From assembly GCA_022706685.1 (NCBI GenBank), contig JAKJCA010000009.1, forward strand, positions 1 to 64,000: 64,000 nt of DNA, given 5' to 3'. Numbering within the stretch: the first letter of the stretch is position 1; each line of letters opens with the position of its first letter. The DNA comes from Bacillota bacterium (GTDB taxonomy: Bacteria; Bacillota; Clostridia; Oscillospirales; Acutalibacteraceae). The translations under genes were made by a program, and so were the position numbers. Of the stretch, positions 1 through 9,571 are shown piece after piece. Below the pieces are notes generated by a model. The model was not told the origin of the DNA and ran no database searches. It saw only the letters and a list, made by a program, of their open reading frames with translations.

Positions 1-1240
1 TTGCCCCTGCCAGTTTGTCGAGCCATTCGCTAGCGTAAGGCACGCCATTAAAATATTCGCGCATCAGCCGGCCTTCCTGCGCGCACAGAATACGCATATG
101 GGGGAAATAATATTCCAGCAGAAACCGCGTGTAGGAAACCAGGCGGTAACTGCCGTGTACGGCGTATTCTCCCCCTTTGAAAACTTCAACCGCTGTACTC
201 ATACCCTTTTTAACGGCTTCCACGATCGCTCCGCGCTCGTTTGCGGCCGAAAAAACGACGGTAAACATCTTGTCAAAAAGGTTGGAATTGATGGTTCCGT
301 GGGAATCGCTGGCGCCGGTAACAGGTATGAAGCAGCCTTCGCTCCTGAGTTGGTTGTAGAATGCGGTTTGCATATTGTTTTCATGCGAAGTCTGGCCGCC
401 GACGAGTTCGAAAGCGTCAAAGACGCCGTTTTCCAGGAAGGCCCTGCTCAGCGAATCGGGCACATTGTAAGTGTTGTTGATCCAGTGCGGATGACAGAAA
501 ATTGAAAGGCCGCCGCGCTCTCTGATGCGCTGTGACACCCATCGGTTCGCCGCGTAAATAAATTTGTCTTGATAAGGGATGTCCTCGCTGTCGATGATTT
601 CCCGCACCTGCTCGCGGTACTCGTCGTCGTCATACTCAAAAAGGGCGTTGACGGAACTTTCCCCGCCGAAATTGACCACATGGACATAGTTGTCGGGCGA
701 ATGGACTTCCTCTCCGTTGATGATTGCCATGCCGAGTTTGACGCCTTCGTACGCATTTTGCGCTTCGACCGAAGGTTCATAGCGCAAATGGTCCGTCAGC
801 GCGGTGAAATCAAAGCCCGCCTCGCGGTAATTGGCGACCGCGATTGCCGGATGCTCCTTGCCGTCGGACCTGCAGGTATGGACATGGAAATCCCCTTTCA
901 GAGGACGCAGCTCAAAAAGATCCTTCTCCAGCGCATATACGGATAATTGAAGAAAGTGCCTGCTTTCATTTTCGTTGAAGACACGCACATAATATTCCGC
1001 TTCGTCTTCGAATTGAAACTCAAAAGCGAGCGCCCCGTTTTCCGCTGCCGGATAAAAAACGTTGCCGGTAATTTGAAAGTCTCCCGCTGTCGGCCTGACA
1101 AGAGAATATACTTCGATTTTATACTTTTTATTCGACTGAAAAGCCAGTTGCGGTTCAAGGGTCTCGACGCGCAGTTTCACCGGCACGCGGGTCGGGTTAA
1201 GCAGGGGCAGGACGCGGTATTTATACAATTCTGTTTTCAT
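1..1240 (-). CDS. PHP-domain metallohydrolase (CehA/McbA-like), 3' end outside window
   Basis: The frame is open from the ATG at 1240 to the left edge, giving at least 413 residues with no stop. After an N-terminal beta-rich region of about 120 residues there is a PHP core: DFHVHT followed by SDG (motif I), LTDH (motif II), FCHPHW and ASDSHG further on (later metal ligands). These histidines and aspartates are the usual metal ligands of the polymerase-and-histidinol-phosphatase fold, and the layout resembles CehA/McbA-type proteins, which hydrolyse esters or phosphoesters. The substrate is unknown. The ATG at 1240 has AGGAG eight bases upstream; an in-frame ATG at 1246 is too close to it. It lies 45 bases downstream of the deacetylase gene ending at 1286 and is probably co-transcribed with it. 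Confidence 0.8.
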   Translation of the reverse strand, partial: MKTELYKYRVLPLLNPTRVPVKLRVETLEPQLAFQSNKKYKIEVYSLVRPTAGDFQITGNVFYPAAENGALAFEFQFEDEAEYYVRVFNENESRHFLQLSVYALEKDLFELRPLKGDFHVHTCRSDGKEHPAIAVANYREAGFDFTALTDHLRYEPSVEAQNAYEGVKLGMAIINGEEVHSPDNYVHVVNFGGESSVNALFEYDDDEYREQVREIIDSEDIPYQDKFIYAANRWVSQRIRERGGLSIFCHPHWINNTYNVPDSLSRAFLENGVFDAFELVGGQTSHENNMQTAFYNQLRSEGCFIPVTGASDSHGTINSNLFDKMFTVVFSAANERGAIVEAVKKGMSTAVEVFKGGEYAVHGSYRLVSYTRFLLEYYFPHMRILCAQEGRLMREYFNGVPYASEWLDKLAGA

Positions 1241-1285
1241 CGGCATATCTCCTGCTTCAATTATTTCGCTGTGTATATGCGCGCG

Positions 1286-2176
1286 CTATTTTCTCATAGC
1301 CGCAAGATCCCTGTAGTTGACGGGCTTGATGCCGATATCGCGGATGTAACGCAGGGTGGCGGGATCCGAAAACAGGCGGTGTTCCCAGACCCTTCTGAAC
1401 CAGACGCTGCTGGTGCCTTTGAGTTCGTCGCATTCAAGCGACGGATGGATATAGATTTCCGTTACGCCTTCCGGGATGGTTTTTAAATGTTCGAACATAT
1501 AATCGCGGAAGTTCTCGTAACTGTCGCTTTGAGGTCCTTTCCAGTGATGAGGCATTAAATAATCCGGTATCGCGACGCCTTTATCTTTGGCAAAAGCACT
1601 GAACCTGGTAAACAGCATTTTGATTGCAGCGGCATCGATATTGATGCCGAGCATCGGATTGGCGGCCTGATCGTCAGTAAATGTTGACGGAAAACGGAAC
1701 GGAAGACCGTACTCGCCGGCGATTTCCATGACGCACTGTAGTACTTCGAAACGCCCGGTTTCGATACCGTAGAGAGAACCCATGTGATTATCCAGATGGG
1801 AGGGGTTCAGGCCGAGGCGTTTCGCCAGTTCTATTTGCGCGCGTATTTCGCCGGCTACTTGCGCAAGGTCGCATTTTTTCTCAAACTCGTCGCTTTCGGG
1901 ATACATATAGCCGAAATCATCCCGCAGGCTTTCGGTATCGCTGTGCGCAACCGGACCCCAGCGGTATCTGCTCCATTCGCTGGTGAATGTCAGATGAACA
2001 CCGATGGCGAACTGAGGGTTTTCCTTGGCGAAATGACAGGCCTCAGGCGCCCAGCCGCAGGGCATCATCACGGTTGACGAGGTTATGCCGCCGCATTTGA
2101 ACAACTCAAAGACGGCCAAATTGGCAGCGCGGCACATGCCGAAATCGTCGGCGTTGATAATTAAATATTTTTCCAT
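1286..2176 (-). CDS. ChbG/YdjC family carbohydrate deacetylase
   Basis: This 296-residue protein opens with EKYLIINADDFG, the N-terminal signature of the YdjC/ChbG family, whose studied members remove N-acetyl groups from chitooligosaccharides. The DD pair near residues 10-11, the GVHLTF strand and the SHLDNHMG segment carry the expected metal-binding Asp and His residues. No signal peptide is visible, so it should act on imported or cytoplasmic sugars. The frame continues upstream to 2236, but the ATG at 2176 fits the family N-terminus and has GGGAG nine bases before it. A promoter at 2208-2236 lies directly upstream. A distant paralogue sits at 61142-62017 beside sialidase genes. Substrate not determined. 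Confidence 0.9.
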   Translation of the reverse strand: MEKYLIINADDFGMCRAANLAVFELFKCGGITSSTVMMPCGWAPEACHFAKENPQFAIGVHLTFTSEWSRYRWGPVAHSDTESLRDDFGYMYPESDEFEKKCDLAQVAGEIRAQIELAKRLGLNPSHLDNHMGSLYGIETGRFEVLQCVMEIAGEYGLPFRFPSTFTDDQAANPMLGINIDAAAIKMLFTRFSAFAKDKGVAIPDYLMPHHWKGPQSDSYENFRDYMFEHLKTIPEGVTEIYIHPSLECDELKGTSSVWFRRVWEHRLFSDPATLRYIRDIGIKPVNYRDLAAMRK

Positions 2177-2207
2177 CGCAGTTTCTCCCTTTGTTATATT
2201 GCATAAC

Positions 2208-2236
2208 ATTTTATGCGCTTGTCCCTGCAATTTCAA
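2208..2236 (-). promoter_or_regulatory. Sigma-70 type promoter for the YdjC-PHP unit
   Basis: On the minus strand TTGAAA (2231-2236) and TAAAAT (2208-2213) are separated by exactly 17 bases. Each hexamer differs from consensus by one base. It points at the deacetylase gene 30 bases downstream. Confidence 0.6.
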
Positions 2237-2245
2237 GAGCGGAGC

Positions 2246-2254
2246 TGATATAAT
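2246..2254 (+). promoter_or_regulatory. Extended -10 promoter for the membrane protein gene
   Basis: TGATATAAT is a perfect extended -10 element with no good -35. Transcription from it would begin near 2261, which favours translation start at 2292 over the ATG at 2253 lying inside the element. Confidence 0.5.
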
Positions 2255-2291
2255 GGCTTATATCGGAAAACGCGCTGAAAGGAGCGATTTT

Positions 2292-3041
2292 ATGAAAGGC
2301 GGTTTTTTGCTGTACCGCAAGCCGTTTATCACAGCGGGCGTGATGGGCGTTACCGGCGTCGCCATGATTGCCGCAGCTGCCTACGCGGCGGCTGCGACCG
2401 GCTCGATGAACTATTACGCGTTTTATGTGTTCGGCTTCATGCTGATTGTGGCGGGCGCCGTAACAGCGATTATTTACGGGCTTTACGAAAAAAAGTTCAG
2501 AGATACCCTCAAGAAGCCCCTGCTGTGGTTTCGCTATTCGCCGCAGGCAGGCGCGCAGGCCGCGCGCAAGAACATCGACGAAATAAAAAGCGCCAATAAA
2601 GCGGCCCTGTTGCTGATTTTGTTTTTTTGCGCGCTGATGTTTATTGGCGGCTTGTTCTTCGGCGAGGACGGCCGTCTGTTCAGCTTGATTGCGCTCGGCA
2701 TAGCTGTTTTCATGAGCCTTGCTTACCTGATTATCACCGCATACCGCGTCAGGAAACTTGAAAAGGGCAGCCTGCTGATGGTTCTTTCCTTAGAAGGCGC
2801 TTATGTTGCCGGCGAATTCCATTGCTGGAATACTCCGGCATCACGGCTGAATAAAATATCGCTGGAGCACGCGGAAACGCCCGAACCCTGCTATCAAATT
2901 GAAATCAGCTACTTCGCCGCCACCTATCCCGGGCCAAGCGAGTACCATGTCGTTGTGCCCGTACCAGCAGAATATTTGGATGCGGCAAAGTCCGCCGTCG
3001 CAACCATCGCGCAGACCATGCGCCCCTTGTCGGGCGAATAA
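2292..3041 (+). CDS. Small integral membrane protein of unknown function
   Basis: The 249-residue product has four hydrophobic segments, at about residues 10-30, 38-58, 105-122 and 127-147. A basic cytoplasmic loop lies between the second and third, and a soluble C-terminal part of about 100 residues follows (GEFHCWNTPASRLNKISL onward). I do not recognise the family. The ATG at 2292 is chosen because AAAGGAG lies seven bases upstream and because a promoter element overlaps the alternative ATG at 2253. It is transcribed divergently from the deacetylase gene and ends in a strong hairpin at 3064-3102 shared with ligA. Confidence 0.75.
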   Translation: MKGGFLLYRKPFITAGVMGVTGVAMIAAAAYAAAATGSMNYYAFYVFGFMLIVAGAVTAIIYGLYEKKFRDTLKKPLLWFRYSPQAGAQAARKNIDEIKSANKAALLLILFFCALMFIGGLFFGEDGRLFSLIALGIAVFMSLAYLIITAYRVRKLEKGSLLMVLSLEGAYVAGEFHCWNTPASRLNKISLEHAETPEPCYQIEISYFAATYPGPSEYHVVVPVPAEYLDAAKSAVATIAQTMRPLSGE

Positions 3042-3063
3042 TTCAGTCCGCGGCGATAAAATG

Positions 3064-3102
3064 GCACGGGCGCGCAAGGTGAAATCCGCGCGCCCGTGTT
3101 TT
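3064..3102. terminator. Hairpin terminator between convergent genes
   Basis: The arms 3064-3075 and 3088-3099 pair over 12 bases with a 12-base loop. TTTTC follows on the plus strand. It sits between the stop of the membrane protein gene and the stop of ligA and may serve both. Confidence 0.75.
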
Positions 3103-3119
3103 CTGCCCCTTGAGGCCGT

Positions 3120-5174
<2,055 letters not shown>

Positions 5175-5189
5175 CTATATTCGGCATAT

Positions 5190-5508
5190 CGACGAGGGCG
5201 CCCCGTTTTGCGGGGCGCCCGAAAACCATATTCAATTGTACAACCGGATAATCAACGTATTCAGGGAATTCGCTTGCCCGCTCCGGCGCGTCGTCAACAT
5301 AATCTGTCCATTCGGCTTACAGGCGGAAAGCAGTTAAAAATTCCAGTTTCCAGCCCGGATTGCCCTTTCATACCTGTCGCGTTTCAGGGCGGGCGGCAAA
5401 GGCAAACGGTTCTTCAGAGCACATTGGAATCGCCCCCTTTTCATTTTTTCGGCGCAGATTTCGAATCTGCCCCTCGACAACCCAGGTTTCTTTACACCTG
5501 TTTGTCTG
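5190..5508 (-). ncRNA. Candidate structured RNA or long ligA leader, family not recognised
   Basis: The 543 bases between ligA and the DUF1292 gene hold no convincing protein gene. On the minus strand a perfect sigma-70 promoter (5514-5542) would start a transcript near 5507. The first 60 bases can form a two-part hairpin (GACAA/TTGTC enclosing CAGGT/ACCTG, about 5474-5505). A second hairpin follows with 5-bp stem GCAGA/TCTGC and loop TTCGAAA (about 5453-5470). The region ends in a perfect 10-bp hairpin with a CAAAA loop (5196-5220). No U-tract follows that last hairpin, so it may be a processing or structural element. I could not match tmRNA, RNase P RNA, SRP RNA, T-box or a common riboswitch. 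It could be a free small RNA or a leader controlling ligA. Confidence 0.45.
5196..5220 (-). terminator. Perfect 10-bp GC hairpin upstream of ligA
   Basis: GGGCGCCCCG and CGGGGCGCCC pair completely around a five-base loop. It lacks a U-run, so it may be a weak terminator, an attenuator or the 3' structure of the candidate RNA. Confidence 0.45.
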
Positions 5509-5513
5509 TTTTT

Positions 5514-5542
5514 ATTATAAAACGGCAAACCGCCATTGTCAA
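5514..5542 (-). promoter_or_regulatory. Perfect-consensus sigma-70 promoter
   Basis: TTGACA (5537-5542) and TATAAT (5514-5519) on the minus strand are separated by 17 bases. Both hexamers match consensus at all positions, the best promoter in the window. It fires into the region upstream of ligA. Confidence 0.85.
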
Positions 5543-5602
5543 CAACAATATTTATAGACAATTTGATTATTTTGTTAAATATCAATAATTCGGCGTATGC
5601 TA

Positions 5603-5631
5603 TTGACGCAAAGCGCCCGATATACTACAAT
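5603..5631 (+). promoter_or_regulatory. Promoter for the DUF1292 gene and possibly 6S RNA
   Basis: TTGACG (5603-5608) and TACAAT (5626-5631) with a 17-base spacer. Each hexamer is one base off consensus. Start codon 5661 lies about 23 bases beyond the expected start of transcription. Confidence 0.75.
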
Positions 5632-5660
5632 GAAATCAGAAACAGAAATGGGGTTTTTAC

Positions 5661-5966
5661 ATGGCCGATTATTATGATCCAGATATCGTCAGCGTTGTGG
5701 ACGAAGAAGGAAAAGAGCATGTTTTCGAGGAACTGGACCGCATCGAAACCGACGGCGGAAAATACGTTGCGCTGACACCTGTCTACGACGAACCCGAAGA
5801 AATGCTTGAGAGCGACGGGGAACTCATCATTTTGAAAGTGACAGAGGAAAACGGCGAAACCTACCTCTCTCCGATAGAAGACGACGCGGAATTTGAAGAA
5901 ATCGGCAGCATTTTCGAGGAACGGCTGGCGGATCTTTTCGGCGACGAGGAACCCGACGGGGAATAA
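5661..5966 (+). CDS. DUF1292 family protein (YrzB-like)
   Basis: The 101-residue, very acidic protein matches the DUF1292 pattern: an N-terminal DPDIVSVVDEEGKEHVFEELDRIE, a central YVALTPVYDE strand, ELIILKV, and a final FEEIGSIFEERLADLF. The family is widespread in Firmicutes, often near RuvX or alanyl-tRNA synthetase genes, and has no assigned function. Here those neighbours are absent and a 6S RNA lies directly after the stop. The start at 5661 has GGGG eight bases upstream and a clear promoter at 5603-5631. Cytoplasmic. Confidence 0.9.
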   Translation: MADYYDPDIVSVVDEEGKEHVFEELDRIETDGGKYVALTPVYDEPEEMLESDGELIILKVTEENGETYLSPIEDDAEFEEIGSIFEERLADLFGDEEPDGE

Positions 5967-5969
5967 AAA

Positions 5970-6160
5970 TTTCACCCTGCCTTGTGCGATAATTCCGGCA
6001 ATACTAACCCAACAAGGATTTCAAGGGAGCCCGACTCCGCATGTGAACTGCAGACCTCCCGGCATTTGCCGGACGAAGGGAGCGCGAAGCAGACGGGAGG
6101 CACCCACCTGCAATAAGCAGGTTATTCATTGCCGGATCCGGCTTGGCGGGGGATCTTTTT
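5970..6160 (+). ncRNA. ssrS: 6S RNA
   Basis: 6S RNA binds the housekeeping RNA polymerase holoenzyme by imitating an open promoter. The region does not read as protein in any frame. It has the expected size (about 190 bases) and shape: an outer closing stem CCCTGCC (5975-5981) with GGCGGGG (6145-6151), a second stem CCGGCAAT (5995-6002) with ATTGCCGG (6128-6135), a central bubble, and an apical CCGGCA/TGCCGG hairpin near 6058-6073. The 3' half contains GGGAGGCACCCACCTGC (about 6094-6110), which I recognise as typical of Firmicutes 6S RNAs. It ends at TTTTT (6156-6160). Ends are estimated; a covariance-model search would settle them. Confidence 0.75.
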
Positions 6161-6171
6161 CGATAAACGGG

Positions 6172-6855
6172 ATGTGCGTTTTGAATAACATCTGCAGCGG
6201 TGAAATTATTGACCTCATCCCCTCTCAAAGGGGATTTTTATTCAGTATCAAGACAGCCAACGACGCCGGCCGCGCGATGGTGGTATTCCGCTATTACGAC
6301 CAGGAGAGCGGGCGCGTAGCCGAATTGACCAAGAGGCAATATATCCAAATCAAATTCGGCCCCAACGGCCGTCTGATCGCAGACGAACTCGGCGATTTTG
6401 TCACATGCGAAGCCGCGATTTTCCCGAACCTGACCGTGCTCGCATTATATAAAAACGGTAAAATGGCCATTTTCGACAGCGACGGCTCCGCGCTCGCGGA
6501 AAAAGAGCTGATTTACCGCGGATGCCCGGCTTCGTCCCCGGCCATCGACGGCAAATATATCTGGTGCGTTGTGCCCGACATCAACGCAATCATCCGATAC
6601 TCGCCGCAAGAGGACCGCGTCGCTTTGCGTGTCGGCGGCGGCAAAATCCCCGCGTTCGGCAGACCCGAAAGTTTGAGCATCTATATCGATAAGATTTACG
6701 TGTGCTGTCCCGGACTGCGAAAAATCCGCAGCGTCGAACTTTCGGACTATTCCGTCAAAGACTATTTGGAGTTCGAACAGCCGGTTTATAAATATTGCCG
6801 TGTTTACGGCAGGGAGTACGCGGTGCTGTCCTCGGGTCTTTATGAATTGGACTGA
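6172..6855 (+). CDS. Unknown soluble protein, possibly beta-propeller-like
   Basis: The 227-residue product is rich in short beta-type segments with repeating features (RGFLFSIKT, NLTVLALYKNGKMAIFDSDG, IDGKYIWCVVPD, IDKIYVCCPG). This suggests a small beta-propeller or WD-like fold, although no motif identifies the family. There is no signal peptide. The reading frame continues upstream through the 6S RNA, but that part does not look like protein. The ATG at 6172 is the first sensible start, yet it has no good ribosome binding site, so the start is uncertain. It may be read through from the DUF1292/6S promoter. A terminator follows at 6872-6907. Confidence 0.7.
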   Translation: MCVLNNICSGEIIDLIPSQRGFLFSIKTANDAGRAMVVFRYYDQESGRVAELTKRQYIQIKFGPNGRLIADELGDFVTCEAAIFPNLTVLALYKNGKMAIFDSDGSALAEKELIYRGCPASSPAIDGKYIWCVVPDINAIIRYSPQEDRVALRVGGGKIPAFGRPESLSIYIDKIYVCCPGLRKIRSVELSDYSVKDYLEFEQPVYKYCRVYGREYAVLSSGLYELD

Positions 6856-6871
6856 TTGAAACCTCGGAACG

Positions 6872-6907
6872 AAAGCGAGCCTCCTTTTATGGGGAGACTC
6901 GCTTTTT
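6872..6907. terminator. Bidirectional terminator
   Basis: AAAGCGAG (6872-6879) pairs with CTCGCTTT (6898-6905), extended by CCTCC with GGGGAG, followed by a T-run. It lies between the convergent stops at 6855 and 6911. Confidence 0.8.
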
Positions 6908-6910
6908 GCT

Positions 6911-7930
6911 TTATGTTCTGCGCTGGTTAGCCGTATATTGTTTGACCGTATTAAAGAAAGCGTCGATATTCCGCCACACGGCGTCGGGCGGCGTATCGCA
7001 GCCCGTTGAAATCACATAATTCCTGTATGAGCCGAAACGGTTTAGAAGGCCGAGCGTCAGGTCCCTGACTTCTTGTTCCTGCGCGTTCTTCAGCGCAACC
7101 GGGTTGAGGTTGCCCAATACAAGCGTATCCGCCGGCACATACGGCAGAATGTCTCCCAGATCGACCTGGTTGCCGACACTGAACGCTTTGCAGCCTGTCG
7201 AGAGCATCGACGGGAGAAGTTTGGGTGTGTTGCCGCCGCAATTATGGTAGATGAGCATAAAGCCGTCTTCCTGCATTTCGCCGACAATTTTACATATGGC
7301 GGCTGAAGAGAATTCGTCTGCGCAATCGGGCGAGACAACGCCTGCAAGAGGCTCCGCAATAATAACGCCGTTTGCGCCCGCCTCGCGGAAGGCAAGGATA
7401 TAGGAACGTATAAACGCTGCGGTCTTTGCGATAAGCTTATGTACGTTTTCCGGATCGTCGTAGCACGCCATCATCAATTCCGAAACGCCCATAAGCCTTC
7501 CCGCAAGGCTGAACGGCCCGATGACCCCGCCGAAAACAGGTTTCTTATCGATGCGCGACGACGCTTTTGCCGCCGCTTCAAGATATATCCCCGTTCTGCA
7601 TGCGCCGGCTTGCGGAACTTCCAAACCGTCGACACTCGACAGGTCGGTTATCACCGCGCCTTCCACCGTCGGGATATCTGTTTGCGAGAAGTTCACTTTT
7701 GCGCCGAAGCACTCCGCTTCGGCTGAAAGGTCCATCATGCTGACGCTGGCGCATGAATCGATTCGCTGGGAGAGCAGGACAAGCGAATCCGCCAGGATAT
7801 CGCTGTCGGAAATCAATTCCGGCAAACTGATCCCTTCCAGGGAAATCACCGGATAAGATAAGACCGGCATTGCGCGCGTATGCGGGCTGTCGAGGATGCT
7901 TTCACGCCATTGCCGCATGTTTTTATTCAT
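6911..7930 (-). CDS. UroD-family methylcobamide methyltransferase-like protein (MtaA/MtbA type)
   Basis: The 339-residue protein belongs to the uroporphyrinogen decarboxylase superfamily. It carries the zinc ligands of its methyltransferase branch: HNCGG near residue 231 and a late Cys in STGCDTP near residue 310, the His-x-Cys...Cys pattern used by MtaA, MtbA and CmuA to activate a thiol acceptor. It therefore probably transfers a methyl group from a corrinoid protein to an unknown acceptor, not haem synthesis. It is the last gene of a four-gene unit with a corrinoid protein (8922-9554) and two related proteins. The ATG at 7930 has GGGAG six bases upstream. Confidence 0.85.
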   Translation of the reverse strand: MNKNMRQWRESILDSPHTRAMPVLSYPVISLEGISLPELISDSDILADSLVLLSQRIDSCASVSMMDLSAEAECFGAKVNFSQTDIPTVEGAVITDLSSVDGLEVPQAGACRTGIYLEAAAKASSRIDKKPVFGGVIGPFSLAGRLMGVSELMMACYDDPENVHKLIAKTAAFIRSYILAFREAGANGVIIAEPLAGVVSPDCADEFSSAAICKIVGEMQEDGFMLIYHNCGGNTPKLLPSMLSTGCKAFSVGNQVDLGDILPYVPADTLVLGNLNPVALKNAQEQEVRDLTLGLLNRFGSYRNYVISTGCDTPPDAVWRNIDAFFNTVKQYTANQRRT

Positions 7931-7960
7931 AGAACGCTCCCAGTACCGGACGCACCGGTT

Positions 7961-8917
7961 TTAAGTGTAAACGCCGAATTGCCGCCAAAGGTCTATCATC
8001 ATTTCGTAACGTTCGAGCGCGAGACCGGTGTAGGCGCAGTTGGAAGTGGAAAAGACATAGCCGTATCCCGCCATGCCTTCCTTCAGCGAGCGCAGCACAT
8101 CCGCGCGGCATTCTTCCTCCGAACCGGTCTGCAGAAGGCCGCAGTTGACATTGCCTATGAGCGCAACCTTGTCGGAATACAGCCGCCGCATTTCCGTCAG
8201 GCTGACGCCTCCCTGCGGGTCAAGGGAATGAATGGCGTCAGGCTTGCAATCTACCATTTGGCCGGCGATCGGCATAATGTTTCCGTCCGTGTGCTTAATG
8301 GTGTAGTAGCCCATCGAACGGTAGGCGTCGATCACGCGCGCAAGATAAGGCGCTATAAACTCTTCAAACATCGCGGGGCTGAAAAAAGGATTGACATTGA
8401 AGCAGTAATCAGAACAAAGCGCAAAGCCGTCCAAAAGCCCCGGATAGGCACTCATTTTCTCTGCAAACTCAATGCTGATCGCCAGTCTGTTTTCCGCACT
8501 CTTTTTCAATTCATCGGGCTTTTCGTACATGCGGGTGGTGAACTCCATCATTCTGTGCCCGTCGGGAATTGAAAAAGTCGGGTCGCCGTGCATCATCAGA
8601 AAATATTCGTCGTCCGTCTTTTCCCTGATGCTTTCCAAAATCCTGATGGTGCTGTCGAAATCGCTTGGATTCGGATGCACAAATATCGCGCTGTGCGAAT
8701 ATTTTTCGGCCGTCAGGATATAGGTGTCCGCCATATCCGCAAATTGGACTTCTTTTTCTTTCGCGCTCATTTGGTCCCATTGCGAAAAAATGCGCTGCGA
8801 CGGATGCACTTTGCCGATTGCTTCCATCGTCAAGTAGAAAACCAGTTCAAATGTCGGCACAAGGCCTGTCAGAGGTTCTCTCCGAAGCGCCTTGATAAAG
8901 CGTTCTCTGTTCGTCAT
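7961..8917 (-). CDS. UroD-family protein, probable corrinoid-dependent methyltransferase
   Basis: This 318-residue protein starts MTNRERFIKALRRE, the classic N-terminus of anaerobic UroD-family proteins found beside corrinoid proteins. The family barrel is visible, including FALCSDYCFN, IKHTDGN and IHSLDPQGG. Unlike the neighbour at 6911 it lacks an HxCG zinc motif: the equivalent segment reads KHTDGN. It may therefore be the substrate-side methyltransferase that loads the corrinoid. The frame runs upstream to 9028, but that part overlaps the corrinoid gene; the ATG at 8917 leaves a gap of four bases after its stop. The methyl donor is unknown. Confidence 0.85.
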   Translation of the reverse strand: MTNRERFIKALRREPLTGLVPTFELVFYLTMEAIGKVHPSQRIFSQWDQMSAKEKEVQFADMADTYILTAEKYSHSAIFVHPNPSDFDSTIRILESIREKTDDEYFLMMHGDPTFSIPDGHRMMEFTTRMYEKPDELKKSAENRLAISIEFAEKMSAYPGLLDGFALCSDYCFNVNPFFSPAMFEEFIAPYLARVIDAYRSMGYYTIKHTDGNIMPIAGQMVDCKPDAIHSLDPQGGVSLTEMRRLYSDKVALIGNVNCGLLQTGSEEECRADVLRSLKEGMAGYGYVFSTSNCAYTGLALERYEMMIDLWRQFGVYT

Positions 8918-8921
8918 GTGC

Positions 8922-9554
8922 TTAACCGCAAAAGGCCAAGGCCATATCGGCCGCGGAAGCCGCATCAGCGGTGTAGCCGTCTGCGCCGATATGGTCGCAG
9001 TAAACCTGGGTGATCGGCGCGCCGCCAATCATTATTTTCACTTTACCGTCAAGCCCTTTGCTGTTTCTGAGTTCCACAACATTCTGCATCTCACCCATCG
9101 TTGTGGTCAGCAGAGCCGAACAGCAAATAATATCAGCCTCGTTCTCGACCGCGGCTTCGACAAACTCTTCGGCGGATATATCGACGCCGAGGTCGACGAC
9201 GGTCAGCCCGCGGCCTTCCATCATCAGTTTGACCAGATTTTTACCGATATCGTGCAGGTCGCCTTTCACCGTGCCGATGACGATCTTGCCCTTCGCCTTC
9301 ATATCGTCCTGGGAGAGATGGGGTTTGAGTTCCGCGATGCCCGCATTCATCGCTCTTGCCGCAATGAGGACTTCGGGCACAAAGACCTCGTTGATTTTGA
9401 ACTTTTCTCCGATGACGGTCATGCCGGCGATCAACCCGTCCTCAAGGATAGCCTTGGGTTGAAGCCCCTCGCCGATTGCCTGGGCAACGAGTTCTTTCAC
9501 CTTCGGGGCCCTGCCCTGCTGTAGCGCGCCGCTGATTTCTTCAAGAATACTCAT
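8922..9554 (-). CDS. Corrinoid (B12-binding) methyl-carrier protein
   Basis: The 210-residue protein has the two-domain build of MtbC/MttC/MtaC-type carriers: an N-terminal helical cap (residues 1-85) and a C-terminal B12-binding Rossmann domain. The cobalt-ligating motif GDLHDIG places the lower-ligand His at about residue 101, and SALLTT and MIGGAPI supply the other cofactor contacts. It should shuttle a methyl group on cobalt between two UroD-family partners encoded on either side. The start at 9554 is chosen for AAAGGAG seven bases upstream; 9572 would overlap the previous gene. No reductive activator gene is visible in this window. Confidence 0.93.
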   Translation of the reverse strand: MSILEEISGALQQGRAPKVKELVAQAIGEGLQPKAILEDGLIAGMTVIGEKFKINEVFVPEVLIAARAMNAGIAELKPHLSQDDMKAKGKIVIGTVKGDLHDIGKNLVKLMMEGRGLTVVDLGVDISAEEFVEAAVENEADIICCSALLTTTMGEMQNVVELRNSKGLDGKVKIMIGGAPITQVYCDHIGADGYTADAASAADMALAFCG

Positions 9555-9571
9555 TGTGCTGCTCCTTTTCA

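Noticed and set aside
5451..5472. tRNA-like T-arm (5-bp stem with TTCGAAA loop) as evidence of a tRNA or tmRNA
   Set aside because: No matching acceptor, D-arm or anticodon arm at the right distance, no CCA end, and no tag reading frame. Kept only as part of the candidate RNA.
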